NCBI GenBank assembly: GCA_035610365.1
Contig: CM069437.1
Coordinates: 53,902,093-53,966,092 of the forward strand
Direction of reading: 5' to 3'
DNA: 64,000 nt
DNA from: Aquatica leii
Taxonomy: Eukaryota > Arthropoda > Insecta > Coleoptera > Lampyridae
Shown here one piece after another: positions 25,501 to 37,355 of the stretch. Under the pieces are notes generated by a model, which saw only the letters and a program-made list of their open reading frames with translations, did not search any database and had not been told where the DNA came from. Both the position numbers and the translations under genes were made by a program. Position 1 is the stretch's first letter. Every line of letters starts with the position of its first letter.

Positions 25501-28194
25501 TTTAAGAAACAGCTTTAGGAAAAATATGAGTGATCTGGAAACGCAGCAACCCGAGCACTGCAACAGCTGAAGATAGCTCAACGTGAAACTAGACAGAACA
25601 TTGTCTTTCAAACGACTTTGCCAAAACACAACAGAAAAAGTATGCGTCCGCAACAATGTGATCTGTAAGCTGTCACTCCGACGACTGGAAGACTCCAACT
25701 CTAGCAAGAAATAGCACCACAACCTAGCGTTCGTCTAAGGGGCGGATGCTTCGAATGGTGCTTCCGTATACCATGTCGAAATGACTGAACCAGTTGCAGA
25801 CTTGTGAATATTGTGACCTATACGTAGCTTATTATTGGAAAATCGTTTGAATGGGTTATTCTGAATACGCAAAATGAAATCAACAAGAACAGAACCATGA
25901 TTCTTTGAAACAGACAAAAATTGTGTATTTCCAATTTTTTCTATATAAAAGTATATCGAAAATGGTATGGATTTTTGAAGTTGAGAATGGCCTTGTATCT
26001 TTTGCATAGTCTTGACCAATTTTTCAGTGTAATCACGAAAACGAGACCACCAATATTTCGAAGAACCTTTAAAAATTGCTATAAATGGCAAATTCCTGCA
26101 AGCTTGCTTTCGTTTTCTTGATTTTTGGCTTACATATGCAACTGCTATGTTTTGCATCATTGTCCTCCTATTAAACTATTTTAATTTTAATTATTGTATC
26201 CAAACATTTTGTTAGCAGTTGACCTTAGTAGACCAGCCTTGTGCGTTCAGATTCTTAGTAAGAAGCTACAAGCTGTTACATAGGCGCTTCGAAAAGCATC
26301 ACCACACATTGATTGTTTTGGACAACTCGTTGAATTCAATTGTTATAGTTAGTTGGCTAAACACGCCTAATCTGAACTTACGACCAAAAAGTCGCTTTAT
26401 TACAAAAAATTACGTTTTTACGCGTGGACTTGGGAGTTTTCAGAGTAATTGAAGCTTGTAAAAGCTACCTGACTGCATCGTAAAATATCCCATTGCATAT
26501 TTGCAAGCTCGCTTTGTTCTGCTTGCTTCCCTCGTTCTAAAGCGACATTGATGTTTTTTGACTGTACTAATCCATCTACTTCACAATAAATTTCGACTTT
26601 TTACGTAGTTTAACTGTAGCAACGTAGAAAACTGTTTTACAGTTTTCATCAGAGGTGGCATGTGTACCTTCCTAGACCGGTACGTTTTTGTAAGTGCCAT
26701 CTAAAAACTGTTTTTATATGAATGGCTGTTGTATAATATATCCCATCAAAAACTAATTCCGATTCCTTGGCAGTTCAATGAAACTGCAAACAATCCTTCC
26801 CTCCCTCCCCATTCCTTCGAGACTACAAAATAATCATGTTTGTAGGACAGATAGTAGTTTCTAAATATAAAGTATGTGAAAGTGTAACATGATTCTTTTC
26901 CTACCAACCTTCTGCGGCCAACACCCTGTTTTCTTCTTACTACTTTATACTCTGATCAGCGTGATGTTTTAAGACCAAAATCTCCCAAATTAGATTACGA
27001 GTCCCACATTCAATTATATGTATTGATGAAGTCTAAACAATGAAGAAGAAAAAATATTTTATGGTTTTTTCAGAGAAAAATAAACAATATATTAACTGCT
27101 GATTCAGTTTCTTGTTTAAAAGTTTTGTGAAAAACAAAAATATTTTAAGGTGTCATTTTAAAAAAAATGTTTTAATGAAATATACGTTAATTGTTTCGAG
27201 TAATGAAGTTATTGTCCTACCTGGCTTGCTTTCGAGAGAATTTAGAGCTTCTTCTAGAAATTCTCTCTGTAAGGTAATGCCAACTTGTTCTCCAGGATCT
27301 ACCATACCGCCAGGTAAAGCCCATTCGCCTGAGTCTTTGCGTTGTATGGCACAAAATTGTAAGATGTACCTGAAAGAAATTGAGTGAATGTTAAGTCCAG
27401 TATGTGTACCAGGTCATACATATTCACGTCAGATTATGGTTAAAATTAACAGTTTTTGGAAAAAAAAGTATAATAGCACTACTACTAACATGTGTGTCCA
27501 TTAACAACTAAAATAAGTAAGAAACTGTTTTGGCTTAAGCCACCCTCTTACATGATGATTCTTCATCAACTGCTAAGAAGGTTCGTCACAACATACCAAG
27601 CATAATACAAAAAGATACAACTGAAACGATAATAACAAGGAAACGTTTATGACCTATGTGTTTTTTTGTACATTTTTATCTAAATATAAGTGGTTTTTAT
27701 TGATCAAAGATCGATAAGTTTAGCAAACTTACAAATTTGTCGAAGGGTCTATTTCTCTTCTACCATCGTCACTCAATTTCCAACGAGTAACAACAGGATC
27801 TGCTGCATGGTTTGGTCCCCACCTTCCCAAAACTCCCCGTCCTCTAAGACCAGTTCGACCCAGAGGATTTAAAGGCCTACCTTCATTAATAAAATACACA
27901 CCCGCATAACTAACACGATTAATGTTTCCATCCAATTCGTTCCATTTAGGATTAAAACTGGGATCTCCTGAGTCAAAAAGTATTAAATAAGAACTAACTC
28001 AAATAATACTAACCTATATTAGGATCTGCCCAAGGTTTGTTAGTTAAGCTAGGAGAATTATACTCGTCGGGGTTGTAATCGCTGAAGGTCGTGTTCCATG
28101 GTACCAAACTATCAGGAAACACAAATCGTTTGATTCCACCAAAAGGATAGTAATTAGAGCGGCACTTTATGTGTATCAAATTTCGAAAAGGCAT
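22567..28194 (-). CDS. NUDT9: ADP-ribose pyrophosphatase NUDT9 homolog
   Basis: Hydrolyses free ADP-ribose to AMP and ribose 5-phosphate; vertebrate NUDT9 is mitochondrial or cytosolic. Four minus-strand exons: 28194-28014, 27967-27733, 27369-27221 and 22853-22567. All junctions are GT-AG and in phase; 852 nt give 283 aa. Conserved blocks are NKPWADP (exon 1), [21 protein letters not shown] (seen across exon 2, about 27790-27870), the Nudix box in exon 3 (GGMVDPGE then [11 protein letters not shown]) and [18 protein letters not shown] in exon 4. The start is the first ATG in the conserved frame, giving a short basic N-terminus ([12 protein letters not shown]); an earlier non-ATG extension exists but is not supported. 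Introns 1 and 3 contrast: 46 nt against 4367 nt, the latter filled with PLE and non-LTR debris. No inactivating change seen. Confidence 0.93.
23290..23470 (-). pseudogene. Penelope-like GIY-YIG fragment in NUDT9 intron 3
   Basis: On the minus strand, about 23455-23375, the reading [21 protein letters not shown] matches the second half of the GIY-YIG domain of PLEs (the YIG-T-R-PLKTR-EH block). Stops follow soon after. A hammerhead-like motif lies 0.2 kb further along on the opposite strand. Confidence 0.6.
23674..23708 (+). ncRNA. Hammerhead-ribozyme-like motif next to PLE fragment
   Basis: Reads CTGAGGA, one T, a perfect 6-bp hairpin GACAGC-ATA-GCTGTC, GAAAC, ACGT, GTA. These are the CUGANGA and GAAA boxes, stem II, a two-base-pair stem III with a four-base loop, and an NUH site. 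A three-pair stem I (TCG before the core with CGA after GTA) is possible. The extra T beside stem II is unusual. Such minimal hammerheads are known in the pseudo-LTRs of Penelope-like elements. Orientation is opposite to the nearby GIY-YIG fragment. Confidence 0.5.
24880..25830 (+). pseudogene. Jockey-like non-LTR RT fragment in NUDT9 intron 3
   Basis: Broken frames on the + strand follow the RT order: a linker with [18 protein letters not shown] (about 25143-25200), the RT entry [15 protein letters not shown] (about 25318-25362) and the C-terminal block [12 protein letters not shown] then [10 protein letters not shown] (about 25578-25695), ending near the AEY/W-type segment at about 25740-25825. 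Multiple stops and frameshifts; the catalytic YADD region is not preserved. Confidence 0.6.
25735..26160 (-). other. Unrecognised 141-codon open frame in NUDT9 intron 3
   Basis: Open minus-strand frame with a basic N-terminus (SRKRKQACR) and a segment [17 protein letters not shown]. The middle part faintly recalls the PLE block between the RT catalytic box and the YRKP motif, but I cannot confirm it. Its end overlaps the non-LTR fragment on the other strand. Probably transposon debris rather than a gene. Confidence 0.2.
26161..27220. other. NUDT9 intron 3, nothing recognised
   Basis: AT-rich intronic DNA with a 77-codon open stretch (26219-26452, +) of no recognisable family. I see no further exon of NUDT9 here; the phase from exon 3 to exon 4 is complete without one. 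Confidence 0.4.
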
Positions 28195-28806
28195 TATTGT
28201 GATAAAAAAAGAAATGTGACAACTTGAAGATTTAAATAAATCATAATATTGGGAAACGATTAAGCAGCGGCAGTGGCGTTTGGATATAATTAAATTAAAA
28301 AATTGATTTGTTGTGGCTCCTGTTACGGTTTTTACTTTATTCAAACAATTAGGTACATTTGGTGAAATAAAATTTTAATTTTAAATAAATGTCCTACAAT
28401 TATAACCTCCTAAACAGACGTTTAGTGACAGCGGTAACAGATATTGGTGACCAAGGTTATTGGTGACAGCCAAAGTCAGCCAAAGTGACAGGTCCGTAAC
28501 CACAAAAATTTTATTTTTCATTTAAACAAAAATGTTAGTTTAAGTATGAATTCAATTCAAAACGTGGGAAATTACGCTAACAATGGGCGCAACAGTGGAT
28601 GCTGATGCTTAACTCAAAATGCCTGACAGTAGGTAAGAACAGTATAATATGTAATATGTATGGACAATTACAGATATCTGATGGTAGGTAACAATAGTAG
28701 GTACTTAATAAAAAATATGTTAATCGTAAATGTATATTATTAACTTAATGTATAATGATATTTAATATGTATGAAGAAATGCAGGAGTGTGCACAGTCGG
28801 CACATT
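28195..28806 (-). other. Upstream region of NUDT9
   Basis: About 0.6 kb holding the NUDT9 5' UTR and presumably promoter, bounded by the 3' end of the MULE pseudogene. A short repeated word (CAGCCAAAGT with a near copy) occurs near 28460-28490. No promoter motif is certain. Confidence 0.35.
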
Positions 28807-30170
28807 TTAATGGTTACTTCCATGCCCAATGGCATTTGTTTGATTGAGATCAATATTTTTACTGAATGATCTCATCTTTTTTGATTTCTTCTTCCTCAAA
28901 TCTTCCAACTTTGAAGGCCTACCTTTCTGTATAGACCTAGCGCCAGAATGTAAACTTCTATTTGCACGGCTTGCAATAGAAGTAGGTTGGACTTCTCGTT
29001 CTTCCTCGTTCTTTTAAAATTACAGATCCCTGTGCAGATATTGGAAAACGACTCGATATTTTCAACTTTCTTGTTGAGGTTACATATGTGTTGTAACATA
29101 AATTTTGATTGATTGGCTTCAGCAAAATTATAAAAGTTGTTTAGGTTTAATTTAAGTTTTGACAGTTGCATCTGGTATTCTACAGAGTATTCATTATCAT
29201 TTATCGTATTTTCTAACATTTCACTTGATGTATGCTCAACTATATTATTTGCTTCCATTGGTTTTCTGAACTCATGATTGTTTGTTTCGTTACCATCATT
29301 TACTAAGTCAATATTTTCCTCCATTCCCATAAAAACAAACTTGTCGACTCCAGTACCTAAAGCTAATGTCGCTAACTCAACGCGGTCTTGAAAAATCAAA
29401 TCAGGAGCATGCAATAGATCCACACCACTGTTATACACTGCGCACAAATGCTTACAAAATTTTTCCGCTGCTCTATCTGGACAATTACATTGCTCTGTTT
29501 GAATGTTCACAGTGTACAAGATTTGTTCGTCTAACGCTGAATTAACAGTATATTCGAAATCGTTTACTTGAGTAGGAGCTAATCCGCTACATTTATTGGC
29601 AATCTTCTCGAAATAAATTTGAAGTGTCGTTCTTCTTGAATTTGCAGCAGAAATAAATTTTTGTTGGTAAAGTTGTTCCATAGAATATGTAATAAAATCC
29701 ACTAAAGACACATAATTATAAGATTTACATCTCCTGAGGACTAGATCTTTAAATATACGTATAGAGACTTCCACTATATTATTAGTATTGTGACCCCTAG
29801 TTGACATGCCAGTACGAAAGCAGTGGCACCATTCGGAATTTCTTTTCCACATTTGTTCAAAATAGTTTAAAAATAATTTATGTTTTGCTGATAGTTGGGA
29901 ACGGCAAAATTCCTCTTTGAATAGATTGCAGTCAATTACATTTTTTGCATATAGTACATCCCGAAATTTTTGCATAAGGATCCGTCGATTTGCTTTTTCC
30001 ATGTGACTGGTCCCATAGCCAGCGCCATACAGCTTGCATCACATGAAAGGTGCAAAGTAAAGTGGTTGGCCCAGGAAATATAGTATGGAGCGCATTTATT
30101 TCTGCAGCTGAATCATCTGTCATAAACACAGAAGATGCTCCCTTACCAGCAAATCCATCAGATCCTAGAA
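28807..30170 (-). pseudogene. MULE-type transposase / SWIM zinc-finger gene, broken
   Basis: Minus strand, several frames. 30170-29930 contains TDDSAAEINALH then LLCTFHVMQAVWRWLWD, the C-terminal half of the MULE transposase domain. After a one-base frame change near 30000 a 368-codon frame begins; around residues 170-187 it has the SWIM finger CNCPDRAAEKFCKH (CxC...CxH). A second frame change near 29005 separates it from a basic tail with GRPSKLEDLRKKKSKK and a stop at 28807. The N-terminal half of the transposase (first catalytic Asp) is missing upstream. Such MULE/SWIM proteins are widespread in arthropod genomes. No terminal inverted repeats were found. Confidence 0.8.
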
Positions 30171-32494
30171 CCTAGGATCTTTTGTAGACGAGCTTATTCT
30201 TAGATAGCTATAGGCTTCTGCCACCGAAACCCTGTGGCTATGCGTAAAATGTACCTAAAATTATTAAAATATCACTGTTGTTATATTACAAATTCACACT
30301 TACTTACTTTTACAATGGCGTTTAGACCCTGTTAAAGCTTCTTTAGCTTTCAGAGTTATTTTTGAGTTTTGATTTTGGCGCACGTTGGTGGGGACTAATA
30401 CCAAAAAATGGCGCGCGACAGAATACATACGCAACAAGTTTAAATTGTAAAATCAAGTAATTAAGTATGTTTGAAGAAATAAAGAAACCGAAAATTACAG
30501 TCCACTGGTTTTAATTGTTACCATTATCAGACCCTCCTTAAGGAAGGGATCCCTGCATCTTGAAAATTTGTTTTCTTTTTTACCTTAATATAGATTTTGG
30601 CGCCGCAGTTTCTGTTCCTTTCCGTAACACTATTTACTTTTTTTCCCTTATTTTTTGCATTGTGCTGACAAACCCAATCTTTCCAAACCGCGTAATCCAA
30701 AACAAAACTGAAAGAAAAGAAGTAAAAGTAAATAAGAAGCTTCACTTGCTAATGGATCCTCGTCAGTCTTTGTTCGTTATGTTCGATTGTCACAATGGAA
30801 CTTAAATGCGAATGAAAGGATTAGAATATTCCAAACGCAAAAGAAACTCAAAGAAAAGAAAGTTCCTAAATGGTGACTAATAACACCAGAAATGTCAACT
30901 AAGCGGAAGTACTTGGAGCACAAAAAGCGACATTGCAGTCTACCCCAAGCTTCAACCGAAGCACAACTAACAAAAATCAACTAAGCTTAATCAAGCAAAA
31001 GAAGTAAATGAGAAAGAAAAGAATAAGTACACATAGTTGCAGTAAACACTAAAAAAAATTACCAAAAAGAAAAAGAGTATTCAAACAACAAACCAAGATT
31101 TAGAAAAAATAGTAAAATGGATAATTGCCCTAAAGGCGACCCTTAAAACGCAAAACAAAAAAAAGAAAGGAAAAAAAATTAAAAGCAAGAAAGACAAGGA
31201 AGGAAGAAGAGACAGACGGAGAAAGATAAGGCCAGATGTTTCTATGTCCAACTAACCACCCAAGAAGCAAACCTTAAATAGTATCCGAAATAAAAATTAC
31301 TATGTGCGAATGGTTGGCACATAGAAAATCTTAGACCCAAGATGAAGTAAATGAAAAGTAGAAAAGAGAATGTAAGCTAAACCTTCAAGAAGAACAAGAA
31401 AAAAAAATCACAAGTAATAAAGACACGAAAGGAAGAAAAAAGACAGACGGAGAAAGATAAGACAAGATTTAAGTGTCTGATTTGTTCTTCTCTCTGTAGA
31501 GGAAACGAAAAGGAGTGATCAACCCTTCAATGCCTAACTAACCTCCTTAAAATATTAATATATACACATAGAAAGGTAGTCCGTCCCGTAGTAAAATGGT
31601 TAAGAAAAAACCCAAAGAAATTTACTAAAAACTGGAAGGAACAATTTGGTAGCATTCAAGCTGCAACCACCAAGATATCAACGCCGTAGTCAAAGACTAA
31701 AACCACCAAATTCAAAAGACAAAAATTAGAAGAATAGCAAAGGGCAAAAGTTTAAACCACCAAAAAGTGAACTAGCATTTACGACGCCGATAAAAGAGAA
31801 TAAAAAGATTAGAAAAAGGATACAAGAAACCATAGTTTGAAGCGACTGAAAAAGTAGATGCAAAAGCAACAGCAGCGGCTTTTACTTCAGAACAAACAAC
31901 ACGATCCCTATGTAGACTTGCTAGTACTTGGCAATGCGTGACGTGACCTAATAGAATGGCTTTGTTGTGAGTTCGAACACGAAGAACAGTATAGCGTATA
32001 AGCTCAGCAACTCAGTAAAAATGACACCGAACAGCTTCCAAAGTGCGCCTAACACTGCGGTGAGTACAGCCACATGTAATGTCCGATAGTACTAATTTCC
32101 AAACGCAAGGATCAGAAGAAGAAACACGTACACGTTTATACAAAAGACCTTTTACAACACATCAACAAGAGAAACGACGAGAAAAAGCAGTAACTTTAGA
32201 TCACAGCCCTAAATACCATGGCTTAACAATCCTAGAAACTGAAAAGAAATTAGAACGAAGAGAACAAACAGACTGTAAAGGCTTATTGCCTTGAGAACGA
32301 CAACAAACACAAGTATTCGAGGTAGAAGTAGATACAGAAAAAAAGCATTAAGAGAACAAGTAGCAGAAACAGCTGAACAGACGGAAGTAGAAATCCTACT
32401 AGCAAAGGCTACAGATGGCTCTTAAACTTTGTCTATGATGTTGAGAAGTTAAAAGAATTCCGAGAGTTGATGTTTGACTTCAAACGCTTGTCTG
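30171..32494. other. Purine-rich region, no gene recognised
   Basis: From about 30700 to 32440 the + strand is strikingly rich in A and G, with many GAAAGAAA-like runs. TTTTGGCGC words near 30380 and 30597 recall primer-binding sites of insect LTR elements, so remains of an LTR element are possible. A 71-codon open frame (32079-32294) is rich in Lys, Arg and Glu but has no known domain. Confidence 0.35.
31185..31480 (+). repeat. Direct repeat in purine-rich region
   Basis: The word GACAGACGGAGAAAGATAAG occurs at about 31212 and again at about 31445, inside longer similar stretches (AAGGAAGAA before it, CTAACTAACC/CCTAACTAACC-like words after it). Spacing is about 235 bp, suggesting two diverged tandem units. 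Confidence 0.55.
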
Positions 32495-34275
32495 TTGATG
32501 TAACCGTCGTTTGAGGTTGTTCGATTACTTTCGTAATAGACCCGGTATTTGAATTGACGTTATTCGTTTCATGTGTTTTGGAATTGTTTTATTGAATTCA
32601 GATTGATTTAAAAAAATTATTTTACGATTTCAAATTAAACTTTATAATTCAAAGTTGTGGATAAAATTTTGTATTCGTTTATTTATAAATTATTACACTG
32701 TTTAATGAGCAGTATTTTGAATTTGTGTTTATTTGGCATTTTGTTTGTTCGGTCAAGAATTCTAGTTGTAATTTATGTTTCCCTTCTGAGATTTAATAGT
32801 AATTATATATATTTTAGCAGTTCTTTGTTTGAAGTGCATTCGTACTTATTTTCTTTGTTAGTTCGATTAAATAACGTTGGAATGAAGTCATTCTTTTAAT
32901 TTATTAGACAGTGTAATCTTTATGACCGTAATGAAATACAATATTTTATCAATTTGACATTTTACGCAGAAGAAAAAGCCGTTGCCCACCACTACTGTTG
33001 TGACGTTATTTAATCTGTTTGCATCCTCTTTGCACTTCTTGGTGGTATGGTTTTCTTTCATGGAGTTTCGAACACAACCTTTGTGGAAAGTGGTGGTCGA
33101 TGGGGTTTATATATATAAGGGATTTTAGTGGAAGAGGAACAAGTCCAGTTGGTTGTTAGTCGTCGAAATGCCTTAAAAGGATAGTTACTTAGTTGGTTTT
33201 GGGTGGTCTACTCACCATCTTTAGAGGAAGTAATGCCGCGGAAGCGATATGCAGAAAACGTGATTTTTAGTGCGGTTAGTGGAATTTTGTTCCTCCTAGT
33301 TCGTGATCTCCACGACTTTTAAGAGAATGTCACGTGCTTTCCGTTTCATTTTACGTAATGTAGAACCGTGTTCGTCGAGTGGTACGACGCGGTTATATCT
33401 TCGCCTTAGTGGCGATTATTGAGAACGACGGTACATAGTCCTTTGGGGGGCCCTTCAACAGTTCTTCTATGGATTTATGACGACGACAATTTAAGGTATT
33501 TATTTTGTACCAATTACTTAAAGTTGGTGAATTTCATTTACGCGTTTAAGTGTCTTAAAGACTTTGGTTTTTAAGAAAAATAATGAGTGTTGCGAATTAA
33601 CGAATTCATTGATAATACAATTAATAAATGATAATTGTCCATATTTGTCAAAACTATGTGACAAAATTTCTTTGTATTAAAAATTTGTTTGACGTTAACC
33701 GGAAAATTTACTATTAAAATTTTTATCCTGGTTTTAAAGTAGATGCATTTATTTCATTTTGTATTTAATTAATGCGCACACGGCCGTGCATTAGTTAATT
33801 AAGATTTTCTATTTTTTTTAATTTATGCTTTTATTTTTGTTTGTTTTAATACTATCATTTAATTTACTGTCATGTTTACTTAATTTTTTTTATTTTGCGT
33901 TAATTTAAATAGTTTTGTTTTTTTTCTTGTTTTGAGTAATTTATGTTGAAATAAATGTTAAATAGTTATATGTAAAAAAGTTTTTAATTCCGTCGGCCTT
34001 CGCGTTATGTAACATTTAAGTTCATTTCGGATTTTAGTGAGGTACACTCTGTTAAGGTAAGTCCATTTAGAGTGTATCCTTCAGGAGCGGGCTTTGTGGT
34101 TCGCAAGGGCCAGAAGTCCATTGAGCGTTACTTCTTCCTGGCGCACTTTGATTTTAACTTTTCATTGTGTTTTCTGTTGAGTTTTCCAATCACGGAATTT
34201 TGAATATAACCCACATGTCTTCACTGAGCACCGGCATAACCCCGTTTATGTTATTTTATATCAGGCAAGTGTCAT
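32495..34275 (+). repeat. Long dispersed noncoding repeat, copy 1 (LTR-like)
   Basis: Collinear with 59235-61140 over its whole length: both start near TGTAACC, share a TTTACGATTT...GTTGATAAA-like block, a GTTTCGAACRCA-CCTTTGTGGAAAG block (33066 and 59836), a TATA-like box (about 33105 and 59870), an AATAAATGTTA block (33950 and 60788) and the end CCGTTTATGTTA (34243 and 61104). No coding capacity. The TATA then AATAAA order suggests LTR-type sequence with leader, but LTR ends and target duplications were not resolved. Confidence 0.6.
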
Positions 34276-34901
34276 TATTTCAACTTTTACACGTAAAATT
34301 GATGTGCACATTTTCATATTGGAAAAATTAGATTTTCCAATTAGACTTATTTCAACGATCTTACCAATCGTTTACTACATTTTCAATTATTGCAATACCT
34401 AACTTCTGAAACTCAAATTTCTGAACTAGAGACACGTGAAATATCTTCCATGCCAAACAGCGACAAAAGTTGGTCTCTTTAAAATTAGAAGTATGGTTTT
34501 AGTTGAACACTCGAATGTCCCTCCATCAGTTGGTTCAATTCTTTATGTTCATACTGGCAAAGACGGCGTAGGGTTTAAGATATTAATCGGCGAATACGTA
34601 TAGTAGGTAAATTATTTCTTTGTTTATTTTATAGTGCTATATCATTTCTTGATGCTGAGCTATTGTTCAGAGCAGCTGGCATTAGTGTATAATTACATTA
34701 TTTATTTTGTGCGTTACTACCTTGCTTCCTTTACGTCTTACTGTTACGGTTGATGATATTATTATTTCCAAAAATTAAGTAGACTGAATATTTTGTTTTT
34801 TTATTTTTTTAAAGTTAGCATGAATGTTTTTTTCAAAAAAATGTGTGACACAATTAAGTCCAAAGTAGACAAATTTAATGCAGCTACTACAATTGAAGAA
34901 T
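34276..34901 (-). other. 3' flank of the sugar transporter gene
   Basis: AT-rich; the complement of AATAAA occurs near 34694 and may end the transporter transcript. Nothing else recognised. Confidence 0.35.
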
Positions 34902-36326
34902 TTAGAAATTAAGTTCTTTTTGTATTTCTTCCAGCGTCTTTCCTCTAGTTTCGATAACACACAATTTAATAAACACAACACATATAACCATAGAAAACCC
35001 GTACAAATAAAATGGGTATTGCGCACCACTGTTCTTCATAACAACCGGAAACACTTTTGTGTTAATAAATAATAACATCCAATGTACAAAAGTAATTATA
35101 CCGGTAGCTAAGCCTTTTACAGTAGGCGGAAATAATTCGCCATTAAGTATCCATGGAATAGGCCTAACCCCAAAACTAAATCCCATTAAATATATAGACA
35201 AACATGTTAAGGGCATATAATTCATGCCAAAAAAGTAATATTTATTCTGTTTTAAGTGGAAGTAAAGTCCTAAAACAAATAATGAAACTCCGCACACGGC
35301 AGCTGAACAACTCATTAAAACACGTCTTGGAGCTTTTTCGACTATAAAAATAAAAATAAACTGCGAAAGAAATTGAACCGTAGCTAAAATAGTAGCTAAA
35401 AGATATGCGTCCGTATTTGTGTCAGCTACTTGCAATATTTGCACGTTGTAAAATATGATGCAGTCAATTCCGCTCAATTGCTGAAACGTAGTTAAACCAC
35501 AACAAGTCACAAGACCCCGAATAACAGGTTTTGAAACAAGGGTTTTTCTAATATTCACCTTTTCTCGTAAATGAAAGCCGTTGCGCATAGTTTCTATCGA
35601 TGATTGTATATTAAACCTGTCGCTTCTGTAGAATTTTAAAGCATTTATTGCTTCTTCCTGCTTGTTTCTTTTTAGAAGATACACAGGACTTTCAGGAAAA
35701 AACAAAAACACTATACCAAAAAACATAGTAAAGATGCAAAAAATTATAGTTAGCTTTATATAATGAATGTAAACACCACACACTAAAACTAACAGAACTC
35801 CACCATTAATTTGCAATTCATAAAATGACGCTATATTTCCTCTTTGCAAAACATCAGCAATTTCTACTAAATACACTGACGACAAAGCGGAAATACCCCC
35901 AGCACCTAACCCTACAAAGAATCTTCCCGCACATAGTAAATACACATCTTTTGCAAGTGTTACCATAACTGTTGATATCAATGTAGGCAACACGAAATAA
36001 AGTATACACTTTTTAGGACCGAATCGATCTCCTAAATATCCTGCTGGTACTGAAGCCACTAATACACCAAGTGCTATCATTGATCCTACCCATGAACCTT
36101 CAGAAACTGTCAGTGTAACAGGTAGCGTAAAGTTATTGTTTTCTAATCGCGGTAATACTGGTGACGTCCATCCTAAATTTATACCATAAAATATTGGTCC
36201 AATAAAAACTAAAAAAAATCCTTGAAACCGTTAAATACCAATTATGATAGTACCTGTTGCTAGAAACTGTCGACATTTTGCTGATATTTGTAAACCTTTT
36301 AAATTTGTTTTGAAAAACATAAGCAT
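34902..36326 (-). CDS. MFS sugar transporter, facilitated trehalose transporter (Tret1)-like
   Basis: Twelve-segment plasma-membrane carrier of the SLC2-like sugar porter family; insect members move trehalose or glucose between haemolymph and cells. Two exons: 36326-36254 and 36208-34902 (45-nt intron, GT-AG), 1380 nt, 459 aa. Signatures in order: GWTSPVLPRL after TM1, GYLGDRFGPKK between TM2 and TM3, GRFFVGLGAGG (TM4), PESPVYLLKRNK, QQLSGIDCIIFYN (TM7), the PWILNGELFPPTVKGLATG block (TM10), and ETRGKTLEEIQ at the C-terminus. The start is the first in-frame ATG; the frame stays open a little further upstream, so an earlier exon is possible. The family is large in insects and the substrate cannot be told from sequence. 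No damage seen. Confidence 0.9.
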
Positions 36327-37355
36327 GTTGAATAGTATTAGAAAAAAAGTTGTTGCTTCGTGCGTAAGTGTAATACAACTAATTCTTAGCTGTTTATTAT
36401 CTTCATTTTAGTTTATACATTAATTACTGTAGATTACCTACTGAAATTAGTATCAAATAAATTAGAGCTAATAAAAATTCAAAATCTTGTTTTGTATTAG
36501 CATATATATTGTTAAAAATGTTTTTCCTTGTTAATATGTGACACATTTATTTTATTATAAGATCAGGTTAGTGTAAAAATGCACTTACATAAGATTTCAA
36601 GCTTAACGACGAGTCTAAGCTGCGAGATAAGAATGTCGTTCAAAATTGAGCTGTTTGTGATATTGTAAGCAGTTTTAAAAAAACAACTACAGAACATTTA
36701 GAAAATCAACTTGATAAAGTAGAATTTTTAATTTTTGACTGTTTATACGTTATTCGTTTTTGATGAAAGTCGTAAGTATTCAGTGTGTGTTGCTTGATTA
36801 GATTCAGTACAAAACGCGCCATGAATATTTTAAATCCAAATCAAGTACATATGAAAAAATTGTGACTAATATTTTTTTGAAAAATGTCCAATTATAAGCG
36901 CCACATTCATTTCAACATGAGTAAAAATAATCGTAATCGGATTTGCGGCAAACAAAGTTGTTAGCAAAAAACATGAAACAGGAAACTTATCTCTAAACTA
37001 ACAGGACCAGTTGATCGGTTACTTTATTAAACTTTATTTGAAGAGTCAACTTCTTACAACGTCAACACAAAAGTTAAATCTTTAATTAATGTTTAATACT
37101 TACAGGATCCGTTCCCGCAGTAGACCAGAGGTGAATCTTTGAAGTTCTCGTGGTAACCTAGTCCTTACTGAGATGTGTGTTATTGAGGTAGTTTTTATCA
37201 CAAGTGAAGATACATCCAACTATCTTCACATATTAGACTACAAGCGAAGAATCCACTAACCCGCCAAATCAATATCCAGTACTAAACTTTGCAATAAGAT
37301 TGGAGATCAACGAATCTTTTACAACTGTCACTATTTCCTTATATAACTTTTATAT
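36327..37355. other. Upstream region of the transporter; no gene
   Basis: About 1 kb of AT-rich DNA between the transporter start and the old Ty3 LTR. No open frame or repeat recognised. An ACAG acceptor-like site near 36381 could belong to an upstream transporter exon. Confidence 0.35.

Noticed and set aside
36221..36253. 33-nt intron in the sugar transporter
   Set aside because: A 45-nt intron using the next AG (36209-36210) fits the intron size of the other genes and keeps the frame.
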